A stretch of 64,000 nucleotides of DNA, from NCBI RefSeq assembly GCF_020042285.1, contig NZ_CP083388.1, positions 894,001 through 958,000 on the forward strand. Reading direction: 5' to 3'. The stretch comes from Ferruginibacter albus. Lineage in GTDB: Bacteria > Bacteroidota > Bacteroidia > Chitinophagales > Chitinophagaceae. The notes beneath the pieces are model-generated. The model had not been told where the DNA came from. It saw nothing but the letters and a program-made list of their open reading frames with translations, and did no database searches. Below, piece after piece: positions 42,679-51,528 of this stretch (the stretch's first letter is position 1; the number at the start of each line of letters is the position of its first letter). The position numbers were made by a program, and so were the translations under genes.

Positions 42679-42952
42679 TAAATTTTCTATTTGATACAGT
42701 AAAATATTTTTTACATCTTCAATAGAAAAGTTCGAACTTGAGATAGTTATGGGCACTAAATAAATCAGACTCTCCAGATAAAAGCAGAGAAGCACGCTAT
42801 TTCTCTGCTTTTTGTTTTTAGCGATTTTGCCGTTTGGTAAATATATTGGTACCTCCAGGAATAAGACTACTTAAAATAGCTAAAGCGTAACATATAGGTA
42901 ATATTATATTAATATAACTAAGATAAACTTGCAATACGTAAAATAGTGCCAT

Positions 42953-43471
42953 ATGTTAGAACAGCTATTTAATGTAAAATTTACCATCCCTTTAGATATA
43001 AAGAATTTCCTTTTGAAAAAGAAGGAGAGAATATTTACAATGTATGTTGAAGAGTATAGACATCCGGATAAGGATAGAGCTTTTAGTATTTTTAAAGTTT
43101 ATAAGGATAAAGACGACAAGCAAATAAAATGCGAAGGAATGAATTTTGACGATGAAGGAAAAGCTACTTATTGTTGGTATACGTTGGCATCAAAATTTGA
43201 AAATAATATTCTTACCTATTCCTACATAAGTTTTCCATATCATGGCAACGAGGAAATTGCTCCTACTGTTGGCCAAGGTTCGTTAAAGGTTTTTCCATCA
43301 ACAAAATCATTTATAGTGGGTGATTTTACCGATGATAGATCGAGCAGGTCTATTGCATTTACTGTTAAAAGATTGACCAGCTATTGTAATGAAAATAAAA
43401 GCTCACAGCTTTCTCCTGAAGATTGGCAATCTATCGGCAAAAAGGTAATGCAAAAAATCAAACTATCTTGA
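42953..43471 (+). CDS. Unknown protein
   Basis: 172 residues. Short charged N terminus, then a beta-rich domain: TMYVEEYRHPDKDRAFSIFK, KIKCEGMNFDDEGKATYCWY-like strands, ILTYSYISFPYHGNEEIAPT and FIVGDFTDDRSSRSIAFTVK, reminiscent of small barrel or lipocalin-like modules. No signal peptide, so likely cytosolic. First intact plus-strand gene after the tRNA fragments. Family not recognised. Confidence 0.55.
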   Translation: MLEQLFNVKFTIPLDIKNFLLKKKERIFTMYVEEYRHPDKDRAFSIFKVYKDKDDKQIKCEGMNFDDEGKATYCWYTLASKFENNILTYSYISFPYHGNEEIAPTVGQGSLKVFPSTKSFIVGDFTDDRSSRSIAFTVKRLTSYCNENKSSQLSPEDWQSIGKKVMQKIKLS

Positions 43472-43642
43472 TAGATCTTAAGGTTGAAGTTTATTATGAT
43501 GGTACTAATTAAATGTTTTTTAAAGCATTCAACCTTTTTTCTATATATTCGCCTCCTCGCTATCAAACTCACCTGCTTTTAGATCCCTTTATTCTATCCT
43601 CTGTAATGCAAGAGCATTAATTAATTATCTATCTACACAATA

Positions 43643-44917
43643 ATGAAAAAGCTTTTACTATCTGTTGCATTTATTTTTGCATTTAGCAACTTGCATGCAC
43701 AAAACTGTACCGTTTATACTACTGTTGATACCACTGTTGAATGTTACAATTTGAGTAGCTTCGGGGAGAGGTACTGGGGTACTTACACTTTAAACTTGAT
43801 CAGCAGCAAAGGATGCGATTCTATTGTTACATTAAATCTTAATGCGCCTGTTTATCCTTCTGATACTACTTATGAAACTCTTAGCGAGTGTGCGCTGCCT
43901 ATTAGCTGGGGTTTGAACATTGATATATTTCAACCGGGGATATACGAAAACGTTATCGAGCATGGGTGTAATCCTGAACTTCGTGAAGACGAAATACATT
44001 ATTTAAAGCTTACTGTAATTTCTGCTGATACTGTCAGGAGTTCTCAAACAATATGCTATGATCAATTGCCTTATGAGTGGAATGGACAAATAATTTATGA
44101 ACCGGGCTCCTATTATAATGTATCTTCTTCAGTTACTCCCTGTTCTGTTCAGGAGGTAGATATAACTATATTACCGCAAAAGGAAAGTTATACGGATACG
44201 GTTATTTGTGCCAATAAGCTCCCTTTTCATTGGAACGGGCAAGATTATACTGCTTCGGGTAATTATTATGCTACTATTCCCGGGCAACCATGCGATTCGG
44301 TTGCGACATTGAATTTAACCGTAGTGAGTAATAGCACCAGCACTACCAATGTTGCCATTTGTGGCGATAAGGTACCTTATATATGGAATGGGAAAAATTA
44401 TTCCGCAAGTGGAACATATACTGCCACTTTTCCACTTGGCAAAGGAAAATGTGATTCAATAGCTCAGCTGAACTTAACCGTAAATCCTTTACCGGTAATT
44501 TCTTCTTTTACTCCAACTACTGCCACACAAGGGCAGGCTGTTGTAATCAACGGAAGTAATCTTGCCAATGTTACAGCCGTTAACATTGGCGGTGTGCCTG
44601 CGGCATCTTTTAATATAATATCATCCAATGCTATTGTTGCATCGGTGGGTGCTGCTTCTGCAGGAGCTGTTACAGTAACCAATGCATGTGGTAACGGAAC
44701 CTTAGCCGGCTTCAGTTTTAATCCTATGATGGGTGGTTTGGGCATCGGTACCGTTACGCCCACTTCCAAACTAACGGTAACGGGTGGAGATATACAGGTA
44801 ACAGATGCCGGCTCCGGCATCATCTTAAAATCTCCCGATGGTAAATGCTGGAAATTATTCATGGGGTTAAGCGGGGGCTTTAATCACTTACAGGTGGTGG
44901 AAATACCTTGCCCGTAA
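43643..44917 (+). CDS. Secreted repeat protein with IPT/TIG domain
   Basis: 424 residues with a signal peptide (MKKLLLSVAFIFAFSNLHAQ). Residues 30-280 hold about four repeats of about 55 residues with pattern C-x(2-5)-LP-x-x-WNG-x-x-Y-x-x-S-G-x-Y ... C-D-S-x-x-x-L-N-L-T-V. An IPT/TIG domain follows (about 285-360: ISSFTPTTATQGQAVVINGS). The C-terminal segment GIGTVTPTSKLTVTGGDIQV resembles the neck of phage-tail-like or adhesin stalks frequent in Bacteroidota surface proteins. No T9SS sorting domain. Likely an adhesin or surface protein. Confidence 0.75.
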   Translation: MKKLLLSVAFIFAFSNLHAQNCTVYTTVDTTVECYNLSSFGERYWGTYTLNLISSKGCDSIVTLNLNAPVYPSDTTYETLSECALPISWGLNIDIFQPGIYENVIEHGCNPELREDEIHYLKLTVISADTVRSSQTICYDQLPYEWNGQIIYEPGSYYNVSSSVTPCSVQEVDITILPQKESYTDTVICANKLPFHWNGQDYTASGNYYATIPGQPCDSVATLNLTVVSNSTSTTNVAICGDKVPYIWNGKNYSASGTYTATFPLGKGKCDSIAQLNLTVNPLPVISSFTPTTATQGQAVVINGSNLANVTAVNIGGVPAASFNIISSNAIVASVGAASAGAVTVTNACGNGTLAGFSFNPMMGGLGIGTVTPTSKLTVTGGDIQVTDAGSGIILKSPDGKCWKLFMGLSGGFNHLQVVEIPCP

Positions 44918-44990
44918 TAGATTAAAATGATTCTCCGGATATAGGGAAGTAATATAATTTAATCGTTGTATTTTGATATGACCTGCCACG

Positions 44991-45050
44991 TTTCGACAAG
45001 CTCAACATAACAGATCATATCAAAAAGCTGTCAGTCTGAGCTTGGCGAAG
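44991..45050. repeat. REP-like imperfect inverted repeat
   Basis: TTTCGACAAGCTCAACATAA (extending to CAG) and CTGTCAGTCTGAGCTTGGCG (extending to AAG) form a 23-bp imperfect stem with a 14-base loop. The CTTCGACAAGCTCAG core is a motif seen repeatedly in intergenic DNA of many Bacteroidota. It is followed by ACGACCTTTTTT, so it could also end transcription of the upstream gene. Confidence 0.6.
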
Positions 45051-45107
45051 ACGACCTTTTTTAAAAAACTTTCTACCATCTTTTACAGCAATCATTCACA
45101 CAATATA

Positions 45108-45142
45108 AAAGGGTAGCCTTACATTGGCTACCCTTTCTTTTT
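45108..45142 (+). terminator. Terminator between the repeat protein and the T9SS gene
   Basis: AAAGGGTAGCC, a TTACATT loop and GGCTACCCTTT make a perfect 11-bp stem followed by CTTTTT. Confidence 0.8.
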
Positions 45143-45368
45143 CACGATTCACTCTTTTATATGGATTGAAAGAAAATTGCAGCTACAAAATAAGAACGCC
45201 AATATTAACCCCGGGTATCCTTGCTTGTTATTTAAAGATTTGGTAAAGCTGCCTTTCTTAACACTATCATAATACAAGCATAACCTTAAAGATTGTTTTA
45301 AGTAACATCTCCTTGCAATATTTGTAGTGATCCTGTCCCGCCCACATTTTCCATTTTTAATTATTTAT

Positions 45369-47156
45369 ATGAGATCATTTTCTACTTCTATAGTATTTAC
45401 TGTAAAAATGTTTGTGCTGGTTGTTTTACTAAACGGCGTTTGTTCTTTTTCATATGGGCAGTTTGCAGTATGGAATGCAAGTAATCAATCAAGCTTTGGA
45501 GTAAGTCCTTTTGATGCTACCACGCTTCACGCCAACTTAGTATCGGCGCAGCTTAGCAGGGGTACAGGTGTTGGTGTATCCGGTTCTGCAGCCGCTACCG
45601 CATGGGGTGGTAATAACTGGGCAACAACTTCTAACGATGGTATTAGCGGTGACCAGGTTGTGTATGCTACCATTACACCTACCAACGGGTATCAATTATC
45701 ATTGTATAATTTCAGTCTGCATTACAGGCGTTCAACTACAGGTCCTTCGTCGGCATTGCTGGAGTACTCTGTAAATGGCGGACCTTATATCTTATTTACT
45801 AGCATCAGCCTTAGCAGCAATTCATCTTCGGGTGCGGATATTACACCTGTAAACTTACAAGGCGTTGCAGCTTTACAAAATGTAGCAGGCGCTATCAACT
45901 TAAAGATAGTACCTTATGGCGGCAGCAGTGCAGCAGGTACGTTTTATGTTTATAAAACAGGACTTTCCATTGATGGAGATGTTTCACCTATCTCCAGCGG
46001 AGCACCGATAGATACCAGCGGTTGTCAAACCATCAGCTTTAGAAATGATGTTAACTATTCTGCTGTAGGATTTAACAGTAGTTATCCTGATTCACCGGCA
46101 GCAGCAGACTCTACAGAGATAGCTGCAATGGGATGGACCTGCAATGCAGCAGGAATACCTATTTGTAACAGCCGTACCATTATTAAGATGGATGTAAGTA
46201 CCATTGCGCCGGGCACTGTTATAAAAAGTGCCAAGCTTAAATTATTTGCTAAAACAAATTATCCATGGGCTATTCCTGGTTCACCAACTTATGGAACAGC
46301 AAATGCATGTTTGTTCCAAAAAATAACTACTGATTGGATCATTGATACTTTAACGTGGAATGTTGAACCTCCTGTTGATGCAGTTACACCAGTAACCTTG
46401 CCACAAAGTAGCAGCACTACACAGAATTGCGAAATAGATATCACCGATTTTGTACAGCATTGGATAAATTATCCTGACAGCAACTTCGGAATGTTGTTCC
46501 GCCTGCAGACAGAGAACTATTATAACTCGCAGATATTTTATGCAGCTGATTATGCTACATCGCCTAATCTTCGTCCGCAGTTAACAATATGTGCCAACAC
46601 AACTGTTCCTTTACGTTTGGTGAGCTTTAACGGGTATCACACCGGTAAGGATATTACGGTTACCTGGCGTTCGGATAATGAATATGATATGAGTGGTTTT
46701 GAATTACAACGTAGTGATGATGGTATTCATTTTACTACCATTACTACTATAGCGGCGCAAAATAATACAGGCACTAATAATTATGCTTACGATGATAGTA
46801 AGACAAGCAACGGTACTGTTTATTATCGTTTAAAGATGATAGAAAAAGATGGCGGTTATAAATACAGCACGATATTATCCTTCAACAGTGCAGATAAAGA
46901 AGAATCAATATTCACGGTGTTGCCAAACCCTGCGAGCCAATACACGCAATTGCAGACAAATGCTGTTGCCAATGAAAATGCAACAGTTAAAATAACCGAT
47001 GCTACGGGAAGAACAGTGTTGCAAAAAACAGTGTTATTGAACAAAGGATTCAACACGATCAACCTGAATGAAATAGGACATTTTACAAAGGGCATCTACT
47101 TTATAAATCTTTCTAAGACGAACAGCACGCAAACTAAAAAGCTGCTGGTTAATTAA
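45369..47156 (+). CDS. T9SS-exported protein with DNRLRE-like domain
   Basis: 595 residues from MRSFSTSIVFTVKMFVLVVL. The signal ends near CSFSYGQ. A frame open from a GTG at 45327 adds 14 non-signal residues, and I prefer the ATG. Beta-rich N-terminal region (about 20-210), then a DNRLRE-like module (RTIIKMDVSTIAPGTVIKSA, KLKLFAKT, ITDFVQHWINYPDSNFGMLF) and Fn3-like linker (GFELQRSDDGIHFTTI). The last 80 residues are a T9SS type A sorting domain (FTVLPNPASQYTQLQ ... KGIYFINLSKTN). Predicted surface-attached adhesin or enzyme scaffold. No catalytic domain seen. Confidence 0.85.
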   Translation: MRSFSTSIVFTVKMFVLVVLLNGVCSFSYGQFAVWNASNQSSFGVSPFDATTLHANLVSAQLSRGTGVGVSGSAAATAWGGNNWATTSNDGISGDQVVYATITPTNGYQLSLYNFSLHYRRSTTGPSSALLEYSVNGGPYILFTSISLSSNSSSGADITPVNLQGVAALQNVAGAINLKIVPYGGSSAAGTFYVYKTGLSIDGDVSPISSGAPIDTSGCQTISFRNDVNYSAVGFNSSYPDSPAAADSTEIAAMGWTCNAAGIPICNSRTIIKMDVSTIAPGTVIKSAKLKLFAKTNYPWAIPGSPTYGTANACLFQKITTDWIIDTLTWNVEPPVDAVTPVTLPQSSSTTQNCEIDITDFVQHWINYPDSNFGMLFRLQTENYYNSQIFYAADYATSPNLRPQLTICANTTVPLRLVSFNGYHTGKDITVTWRSDNEYDMSGFELQRSDDGIHFTTITTIAAQNNTGTNNYAYDDSKTSNGTVYYRLKMIEKDGGYKYSTILSFNSADKEESIFTVLPNPASQYTQLQTNAVANENATVKITDATGRTVLQKTVLLNKGFNTINLNEIGHFTKGIYFINLSKTNSTQTKKLLVN

Positions 47157-47172
47157 CCGGCAGCTTTATTAT
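47137..47172 (+). terminator. Terminator overlapping the stop of the T9SS gene
   Basis: AAGCTGCTGGTT and AACCGGCAGCTT pair across an AATT loop (one wobble), and TTATTATAAT follows. The TAA stop lies inside the hairpin. Symmetry suggests it also ends the convergent DUF6261 gene. Confidence 0.7.
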
Positions 47173-47195
47173 AATAACCGAACCCTTTCTCTCTT

Positions 47196-47948
47196 TTATT
47201 GATTAGTAGTTGAAGTTTCCGGCGCTGTATTGTCTGTTGTTCCGGCTTTTCTTCCTGCAATAAGCGTATTGTATTGATCTATTAACGCATTGCATTCCTG
47301 TGTTACTTTATCAAAAGGGGCAGCACCTTTGTTGATGGTGTACCATGCATCGATAACATCTCTAAGAGCATAGTACAATTGCACCGCTTCCAGTCTTTTT
47401 ATTTTTATTGTGTCAGGATTTACGGCAGCAAGCTCTTTGGTACGATCGATATACAATTCGTTAAACGCTTTATTGGCTGCACTCAATTCATCAGCCCATT
47501 CATTTAATTTCAAGGTATTGATGGCAGCAGCTAGGTCGGGCTTAGTGCTCCAGTCGGCAGTAATGTTATCAATGATAGCTGTTTCACTCTGGTAATTCTC
47601 CTTTGCAATGCCGGCACCATAATTTTTTAAATGAAACGCCAGCAGGTTGGCAGCTGCCGCTTTATCGGAATTAAAATGATAGCTGAGCGCCTGGATAACT
47701 GTATTGATGCCGGTGATCGCATTGTCTCTGCGTATATCAAGGTCTGTAATATCCTGCGTAAGTGCACTGCCGGTAGGGGTTTTAAAAAGCCCGTCTATTT
47801 CGGTGGTAATGTTGTTGAAACTGTTGTATTGCTCAGTAACTTTTAAAGTGGCAGGATCATTTTGTTTTATGATTTCCAGCAAGTCTTTGCTGAACTGTAA
47901 AAACTCGCTGTTGCGAAGCTTTGTTATATCGATGCTTATGATTGACAT
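47196..47948 (-). CDS. DUF6261 family protein
   Basis: 250 residues, nearly all helical: ISIDITKLRNSEFLQFSKDL, RRDNAITGINTVIQALSYHF, TINTLKLNEWADEL-like and VQLYYALRDVIDAWYTINKG. This matches DUF6261, a Bacteroidota-specific helical family of unknown function often found beside long tandem hairpin repeats. Here, too, a five-unit 41-bp hairpin array lies 43 bp upstream of its start. No signal peptide. A disordered S/T/P tail ends it. Confidence 0.75.
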   Translation of the reverse strand: MSIISIDITKLRNSEFLQFSKDLLEIIKQNDPATLKVTEQYNSFNNITTEIDGLFKTPTGSALTQDITDLDIRRDNAITGINTVIQALSYHFNSDKAAAANLLAFHLKNYGAGIAKENYQSETAIIDNITADWSTKPDLAAAINTLKLNEWADELSAANKAFNELYIDRTKELAAVNPDTIKIKRLEAVQLYYALRDVIDAWYTINKGAAPFDKVTQECNALIDQYNTLIAGRKAGTTDNTAPETSTTNQ

Positions 47949-47991
47949 GTGTATGAATTAAAAAGTGATTACGATTGATTATAATTATTTT

Positions 47992-48196
47992 CCCGAAAGT
48001 CTTCTGCCGTTGTCGGCAAGGTTGCGGGAGTGCCCGAAAGCTTATTGCCGTTTGTGGCGAGGTTTCGGAAGCACCCGAAATGTTCCTGCCATGGGCGACA
48101 AGCTTGCGGAAGTATCCGAAAGTTCCCTGCTGTTGTCGGCAAGGTTTCGGGAATATCCGAAAGCTTCCTGCCGTTAGCGGCAACGTTTCGGGTAAA
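47992..48196. repeat. Tandem array of five 41-bp GC-rich hairpin units
   Basis: Units at 47992-48032, 48033-48073, 48074-48114, 48115-48155 and 48156-48196. Each starts (C/T)CCGAAA and carries GTTTCGGG or a variant near its end, with an inner TGCCG ... CGGCA pair, so each can fold as CCCGAAA-(TGCCG-loop-CGGCA)-TTTCGGG. Units differ by substitutions but not in length. The array is far more GC-rich than its surroundings. The period is not a multiple of three, so it is non-coding. No spacers, so not a CRISPR. Confidence 0.9.
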
Positions 48197-48519
48197 TAAA
48201 TAAGGTGGAGAACGGGGGGATGATAACATACGAATTATTTAAAAGAAAAGTTAGGATAAGTAGCTTAAGAAAATGTTGTTACAGGTGTATGTAGAGGTTG
48301 ATATTTGATAAGAAAAATAAAGGAGATGATGTATATCAACTATTGGGGAGGGAGAGATGTGATTGAAGATAATTTTTGGAAAAGGAGAATGTTAAGGCTT
48401 GATGTGATTAGTGTTATAAACAATGTGAAATGTACACTATTAAAAGGCGGGGGTGAGGGAAGTGCTTTTTTTGTAGCTAATGCCGAATATCATAAATTTA
48501 TATGTAAGCGGCAACTCTT
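48197..48519. other. Intergenic region between hairpin array and AbiJ-like gene
   Basis: A 72-codon plus-strand frame at 48305-48523 has no family resemblance and overlaps the AbiJ-like start. I do not call it a gene. Nothing else seen. Confidence 0.4.
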
Positions 48520-49395
48520 ATGACAGCAAATAATGATAACTTACCATTCTCAAAACGTTATGGTTACGAACCAGTAGAACTTCCATTTCAAGTTGACAAT
48601 ATTAACGACGCATTGCGAATTGACTTATGGAATTCGTTTTATCTGTTTATTCATAGCCCACTAGAAGAATATGGATATGGCAAAAGTCAACACAGAAGAA
48701 TTTATCAATTAGCTTGGCTTTACTTTTTCAGGAAACCATTTGACGATTTTCCCAATCAAGACTATGAATTAGCAGACTTAGTAAGAAAGCATATTGAAAA
48801 AGGGCTTTGGTATAAAGTGTATGAATTTTTTGAATTCGTCTTTAATCATGTAGAGAGAAGCGATATTTATAATATAGAAGGATTCATTAAATATGTTGAC
48901 GACACATTACAAATTAATCATTCAGGATTTAGACTTGTAGACAAAAAATTTATTCCGGTGACTAATGAAACTGAGATTACCGAAATTGAACAAGTAAAAG
49001 ATTCTGCAACCGAATTTGGGCTTTTTGGAATTCAAGAACATCTAAATTCTGCTTTAGAGTTGATTTCGAAAAAACCAAAGCCTGATTTGAAAAATGTAAT
49101 AAAGGAAAGCATCTCAATGGTAGAGGTTATCAGTAGACTTATTGAACCAACTGAAAACACTCTTGGGAAAGCTTTAAATAAATTGGAAACCAATCAAAAG
49201 ATTAATCCAACTTTAAAGTTAGCATTTGAAAAATTGTATGCTTACACAAATGGAAAGAATGGCATAAGACATGCTCTAATGGAGAACGAAAACATAAGCA
49301 TTGAAGACGCCAGATTTTTTCTAATTGCGTGTTCAGCCTTCACAAATTATCTTATTGGCAAAGCTAATAATGAGAAGTTATTAAATTCTGTGTAG
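48520..49395 (+). CDS. AbiJ-NTD4-type abortive-infection-like protein
   Basis: 291 residues. The N terminus LPFSKRYGYEPVELPFQVDN followed by INDALRIDLWNSFYLF matches the AbiJ N-terminal domain 4 pattern (FSxRxGxxP ... L-R-x-x-L-W-N). The C-terminal third, with NGKNGIRHALMENENISIED and an ARFFLIACSAFTNYLIGK helix, resembles the HEPN-like helical module these proteins carry. Such two-domain proteins are predicted phage-exclusion factors that cleave RNA. Stand-alone here, with no toxin partner visible. Activity is inference. Confidence 0.7.
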   Translation: MTANNDNLPFSKRYGYEPVELPFQVDNINDALRIDLWNSFYLFIHSPLEEYGYGKSQHRRIYQLAWLYFFRKPFDDFPNQDYELADLVRKHIEKGLWYKVYEFFEFVFNHVERSDIYNIEGFIKYVDDTLQINHSGFRLVDKKFIPVTNETEITEIEQVKDSATEFGLFGIQEHLNSALELISKKPKPDLKNVIKESISMVEVISRLIEPTENTLGKALNKLETNQKINPTLKLAFEKLYAYTNGKNGIRHALMENENISIEDARFFLIACSAFTNYLIGKANNEKLLNSV

Positions 49396-49679
49396 CAGAG
49401 TATGCTGCTAACAAAGGTTTTATACAAGTTGGGCATTTTCGTTCCGGCGGGATTTTCACACTAAAACTGTAACTTTTTCTTTTAATGTTATTAGGAGGAA
49501 TGATAGCGATGATGATGATGTGGGTGAAAAATCTATCTATCCCGAACTTTTAACTCGTCTCGGCGGGCGGGTCATAGTTGATGTTTAAATACTTTTGTTG
49601 AGTATACAATGAAAACTTCGCTGAGACAGAAGATGTTGTTGATCAAGGGGCGGGAAGGGTTCAAGTTTTGGCAGACGAA

Positions 49680-50024
49680 ATGAAGAAAACAAAAGACTTT
49701 ATTTCTGATGGAACTAAATTATACAATAGCAATATGCAATTTAATAATCAACGTTATCTTAATGTTTTTTCTATTATTGTTTCAGTATTGATAATTTTCG
49801 ATATTAGCACGCTTCACGTTAGTTCATTATTAGGATTCGTTTTTGTTGCAATGTATATTGTTATACTGGCGGCTATAATTTTAGGAATATATTATTTAAG
49901 AATAATGATTACTAAGAAAATTACGCTTCGAAAATTTTTACTGTACATTGTTATAATTCTCGCTCTTACAGTACTTCTTATCGGGTTTTCAGTAATGCAT
50001 ATTTTTCCCGATGGACATGATTAA
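49680..50024 (+). CDS. Unknown three-helix membrane protein
   Basis: 114 residues from MKKTKDFISDGTKLYNSNMQ. The frame is open to a TTG at 49668. After a charged N-terminal region, hydrophobic helices lie at about 30-52, 58-76 and 88-108. It ends SVMHIFPDGHD. No family recognised. It overlaps the frame of the next gene slightly, and the intended SDR start lies 16 bp after its stop. Confidence 0.55.
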   Translation: MKKTKDFISDGTKLYNSNMQFNNQRYLNVFSIIVSVLIIFDISTLHVSSLLGFVFVAMYIVILAAIILGIYYLRIMITKKITLRKFLLYIVIILALTVLLIGFSVMHIFPDGHD

Positions 50025-50040
50025 ATCCTCAAATCCATAC

Positions 50041-50757
50041 ATGAAAAAAGCAATTATCATTGGCGCAACATCAGGAATTGGTAGAGAGCTAGCCATCATA
50101 TTAGCAGACAATAATTATGTTGTTGGAATAACCGGCAGAAGAAAACAGTTGTTGGATGAATTAAAAGATACAAGACCGGATCATTTTATTGTTTCAGCTT
50201 TTGATGTAACGGAAACACTTGCCGTTACAAAAAAGCTGGATGAATTAGCTGCTGATCTTGGTAAGGTTGATCTGGTAATATTAAGTTCGGGGACAGGAGA
50301 ATTAAATGAACAGCTTGATCTTGCTATAGAGAAAGAAACATTGGATGTAAATGTTACCGGCTTTACAGCAATTGCCAATTGGACGATCAAGTATTTTCTT
50401 CAACAAAAACAAGGACAGTTTGCTGCTATTACTTCCATTGCAGGGCTTCGTGGCAGCAGGCATGCACCTGCTTATAACGCTACAAAAGCATTTCAAATAA
50501 ATTATTTAGAAGGGCTGAGACAGAAAATAAAAAGATCAAAACTTCCTATCACTATAACAGATATACGACCGGGATTTGTAGACACCGCCATGGCAAAAGG
50601 AGAGGGAAAGTTTTGGGTGGCTCCTGTTACAAAAGCTTCTAAACAAATATTGAATGCAATTGAAAACAGAAAGCGCATAGTGTATGTTACAAAGCGCTGG
50701 AGAATTATTGCATTTGTTTTACGGCTGATACCAACAGGATTGTACAGTAAAATGTAA
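50041..50757 (+). CDS. SDR-family oxidoreductase
   Basis: 238 residues from MKKAIIIGATSGIGRELAII. The frame is open from 50011. Nucleotide motif GATSGIG, NNAG-equivalent SSGTGELN, catalytic Ser in ITSIAGLRGS and YNATK active site. PGFVDTAMA marks the classical short-chain dehydrogenase fold. The C terminus has KRIVYVTKRWRIIAFVLRLI, a hydrophobic end typical of short-chain enzymes near membranes. NAD(P)-dependent, substrate unknown. Confidence 0.85.
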   Translation: MKKAIIIGATSGIGRELAIILADNNYVVGITGRRKQLLDELKDTRPDHFIVSAFDVTETLAVTKKLDELAADLGKVDLVILSSGTGELNEQLDLAIEKETLDVNVTGFTAIANWTIKYFLQQKQGQFAAITSIAGLRGSRHAPAYNATKAFQINYLEGLRQKIKRSKLPITITDIRPGFVDTAMAKGEGKFWVAPVTKASKQILNAIENRKRIVYVTKRWRIIAFVLRLIPTGLYSKM

Positions 50758-50859
50758 AAGGCTTTTTTAGTTATTCTAATTAAAGGCGTTCGTTAATTGG
50801 AGCGTATCTATGTCAGTAGAACTGCAAACCATTTTAGCTTTTAGATATTTTTTATAAAT

Positions 50860-51525
50860 TTGTTTAAAATGTACAATGATGATACAAAAAAGGAACTTGA
50901 AAATATCGTTCGAGGAAGCATCCTTAAGGGGGACGGAAATCATTGCACGACAATCCGCAACTTCTTATGCGCAAGCTTTGGCGCAAGTACAACAGTTAAA
51001 AAAGAATTCGAAAGTAAACTCCTCATCAAAAAAGAGCAGGAATCAAGCTTAAGAAACTACGCTACTACTCATCAGCTTTGGATTGATCATCTACCCGGAC
51101 AATATCTTACAAAAGGTGGCGAATCTAAAGTGTATCTCGATATTCAAACTTCTTCTGTAATCAAAATTAATGATGCAGTTTATTATGCTACATGGCTGGA
51201 ATATTTTAATAGCTTGATATTGCATAATCTTATTTTTAAAGATACATCCTACAGTTTGATTGGATTTATTGATATTGAAAATGTATTCTATGCAGTGGTG
51301 AAACAACCTTTCATTATTGCAGAAGGACAGGCCTCATTGGATGATATTCGCAGCTTTTTAGAATATAATGGATTCCAAAATGTAAAACGGCAAGACTACA
51401 TTAATAAAGAATATGGTTTGATACTGGAAGACATGCACGATGAAAATGTTCTTCTAAATTCGGAAAAGCTGTTTTTTATCGATACCGTTTTTTATATTGT
51501 TGCAGAAAATTACTCTACACCTTAA
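50860..51525 (+). CDS. Polyvalent-protein-type Ser/Thr/Tyr kinase homologue
   Basis: 221 residues. Kinase-like core: LTKGGESKVYLDIQTSSVIK (glycine loop and Lys), FKDTSYSLIGFIDIENVFYA, then YGLILEDMHDENVLLNSEKL with the H-D-E-N catalytic loop and FFIDTVFY for the metal Asp. This is the layout of kinases found in phage/plasmid 'polyvalent' proteins. Usually part of mobile-element multidomain proteins, here it is a free-standing chromosomal gene. An -7 box TAAATTTG lies six bases before the ATG. Substrate unknown. Confidence 0.72.
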   Translation: MFKMYNDDTKKELENIVRGSILKGDGNHCTTIRNFLCASFGASTTVKKEFESKLLIKKEQESSLRNYATTHQLWIDHLPGQYLTKGGESKVYLDIQTSSVIKINDAVYYATWLEYFNSLILHNLIFKDTSYSLIGFIDIENVFYAVVKQPFIIAEGQASLDDIRSFLEYNGFQNVKRQDYINKEYGLILEDMHDENVLLNSEKLFFIDTVFYIVAENYSTP

Positions 51526-51528
51526 AGA

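Noticed and set aside
42478..42681. 67-codon ORF across both tRNA halves
   Set aside because: The frame reads through non-coding tRNA sequence and a terminator, so it is a chance opening.
43643..44917. Prophage tail-fibre gene
   Set aside because: The C-terminal segment resembles tail-neck sequences, but the signal peptide, C-WNG repeats and lack of phage neighbours fit a surface protein.
47992..48196. CRISPR array
   Set aside because: The 41-bp units are contiguous with no unique spacers, and no cas genes are near.
47857..48229. ORFs of 86-108 codons across the hairpin array
   Set aside because: Open frames arise because the 41-bp repeats carry few stops. The period is not a multiple of three, so the units shift frame and encode no consistent repeat peptide.
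48305..48523. 72-codon ORF before the AbiJ-like gene
   Set aside because: No recognisable composition or start context, and it overlaps the better-supported gene.
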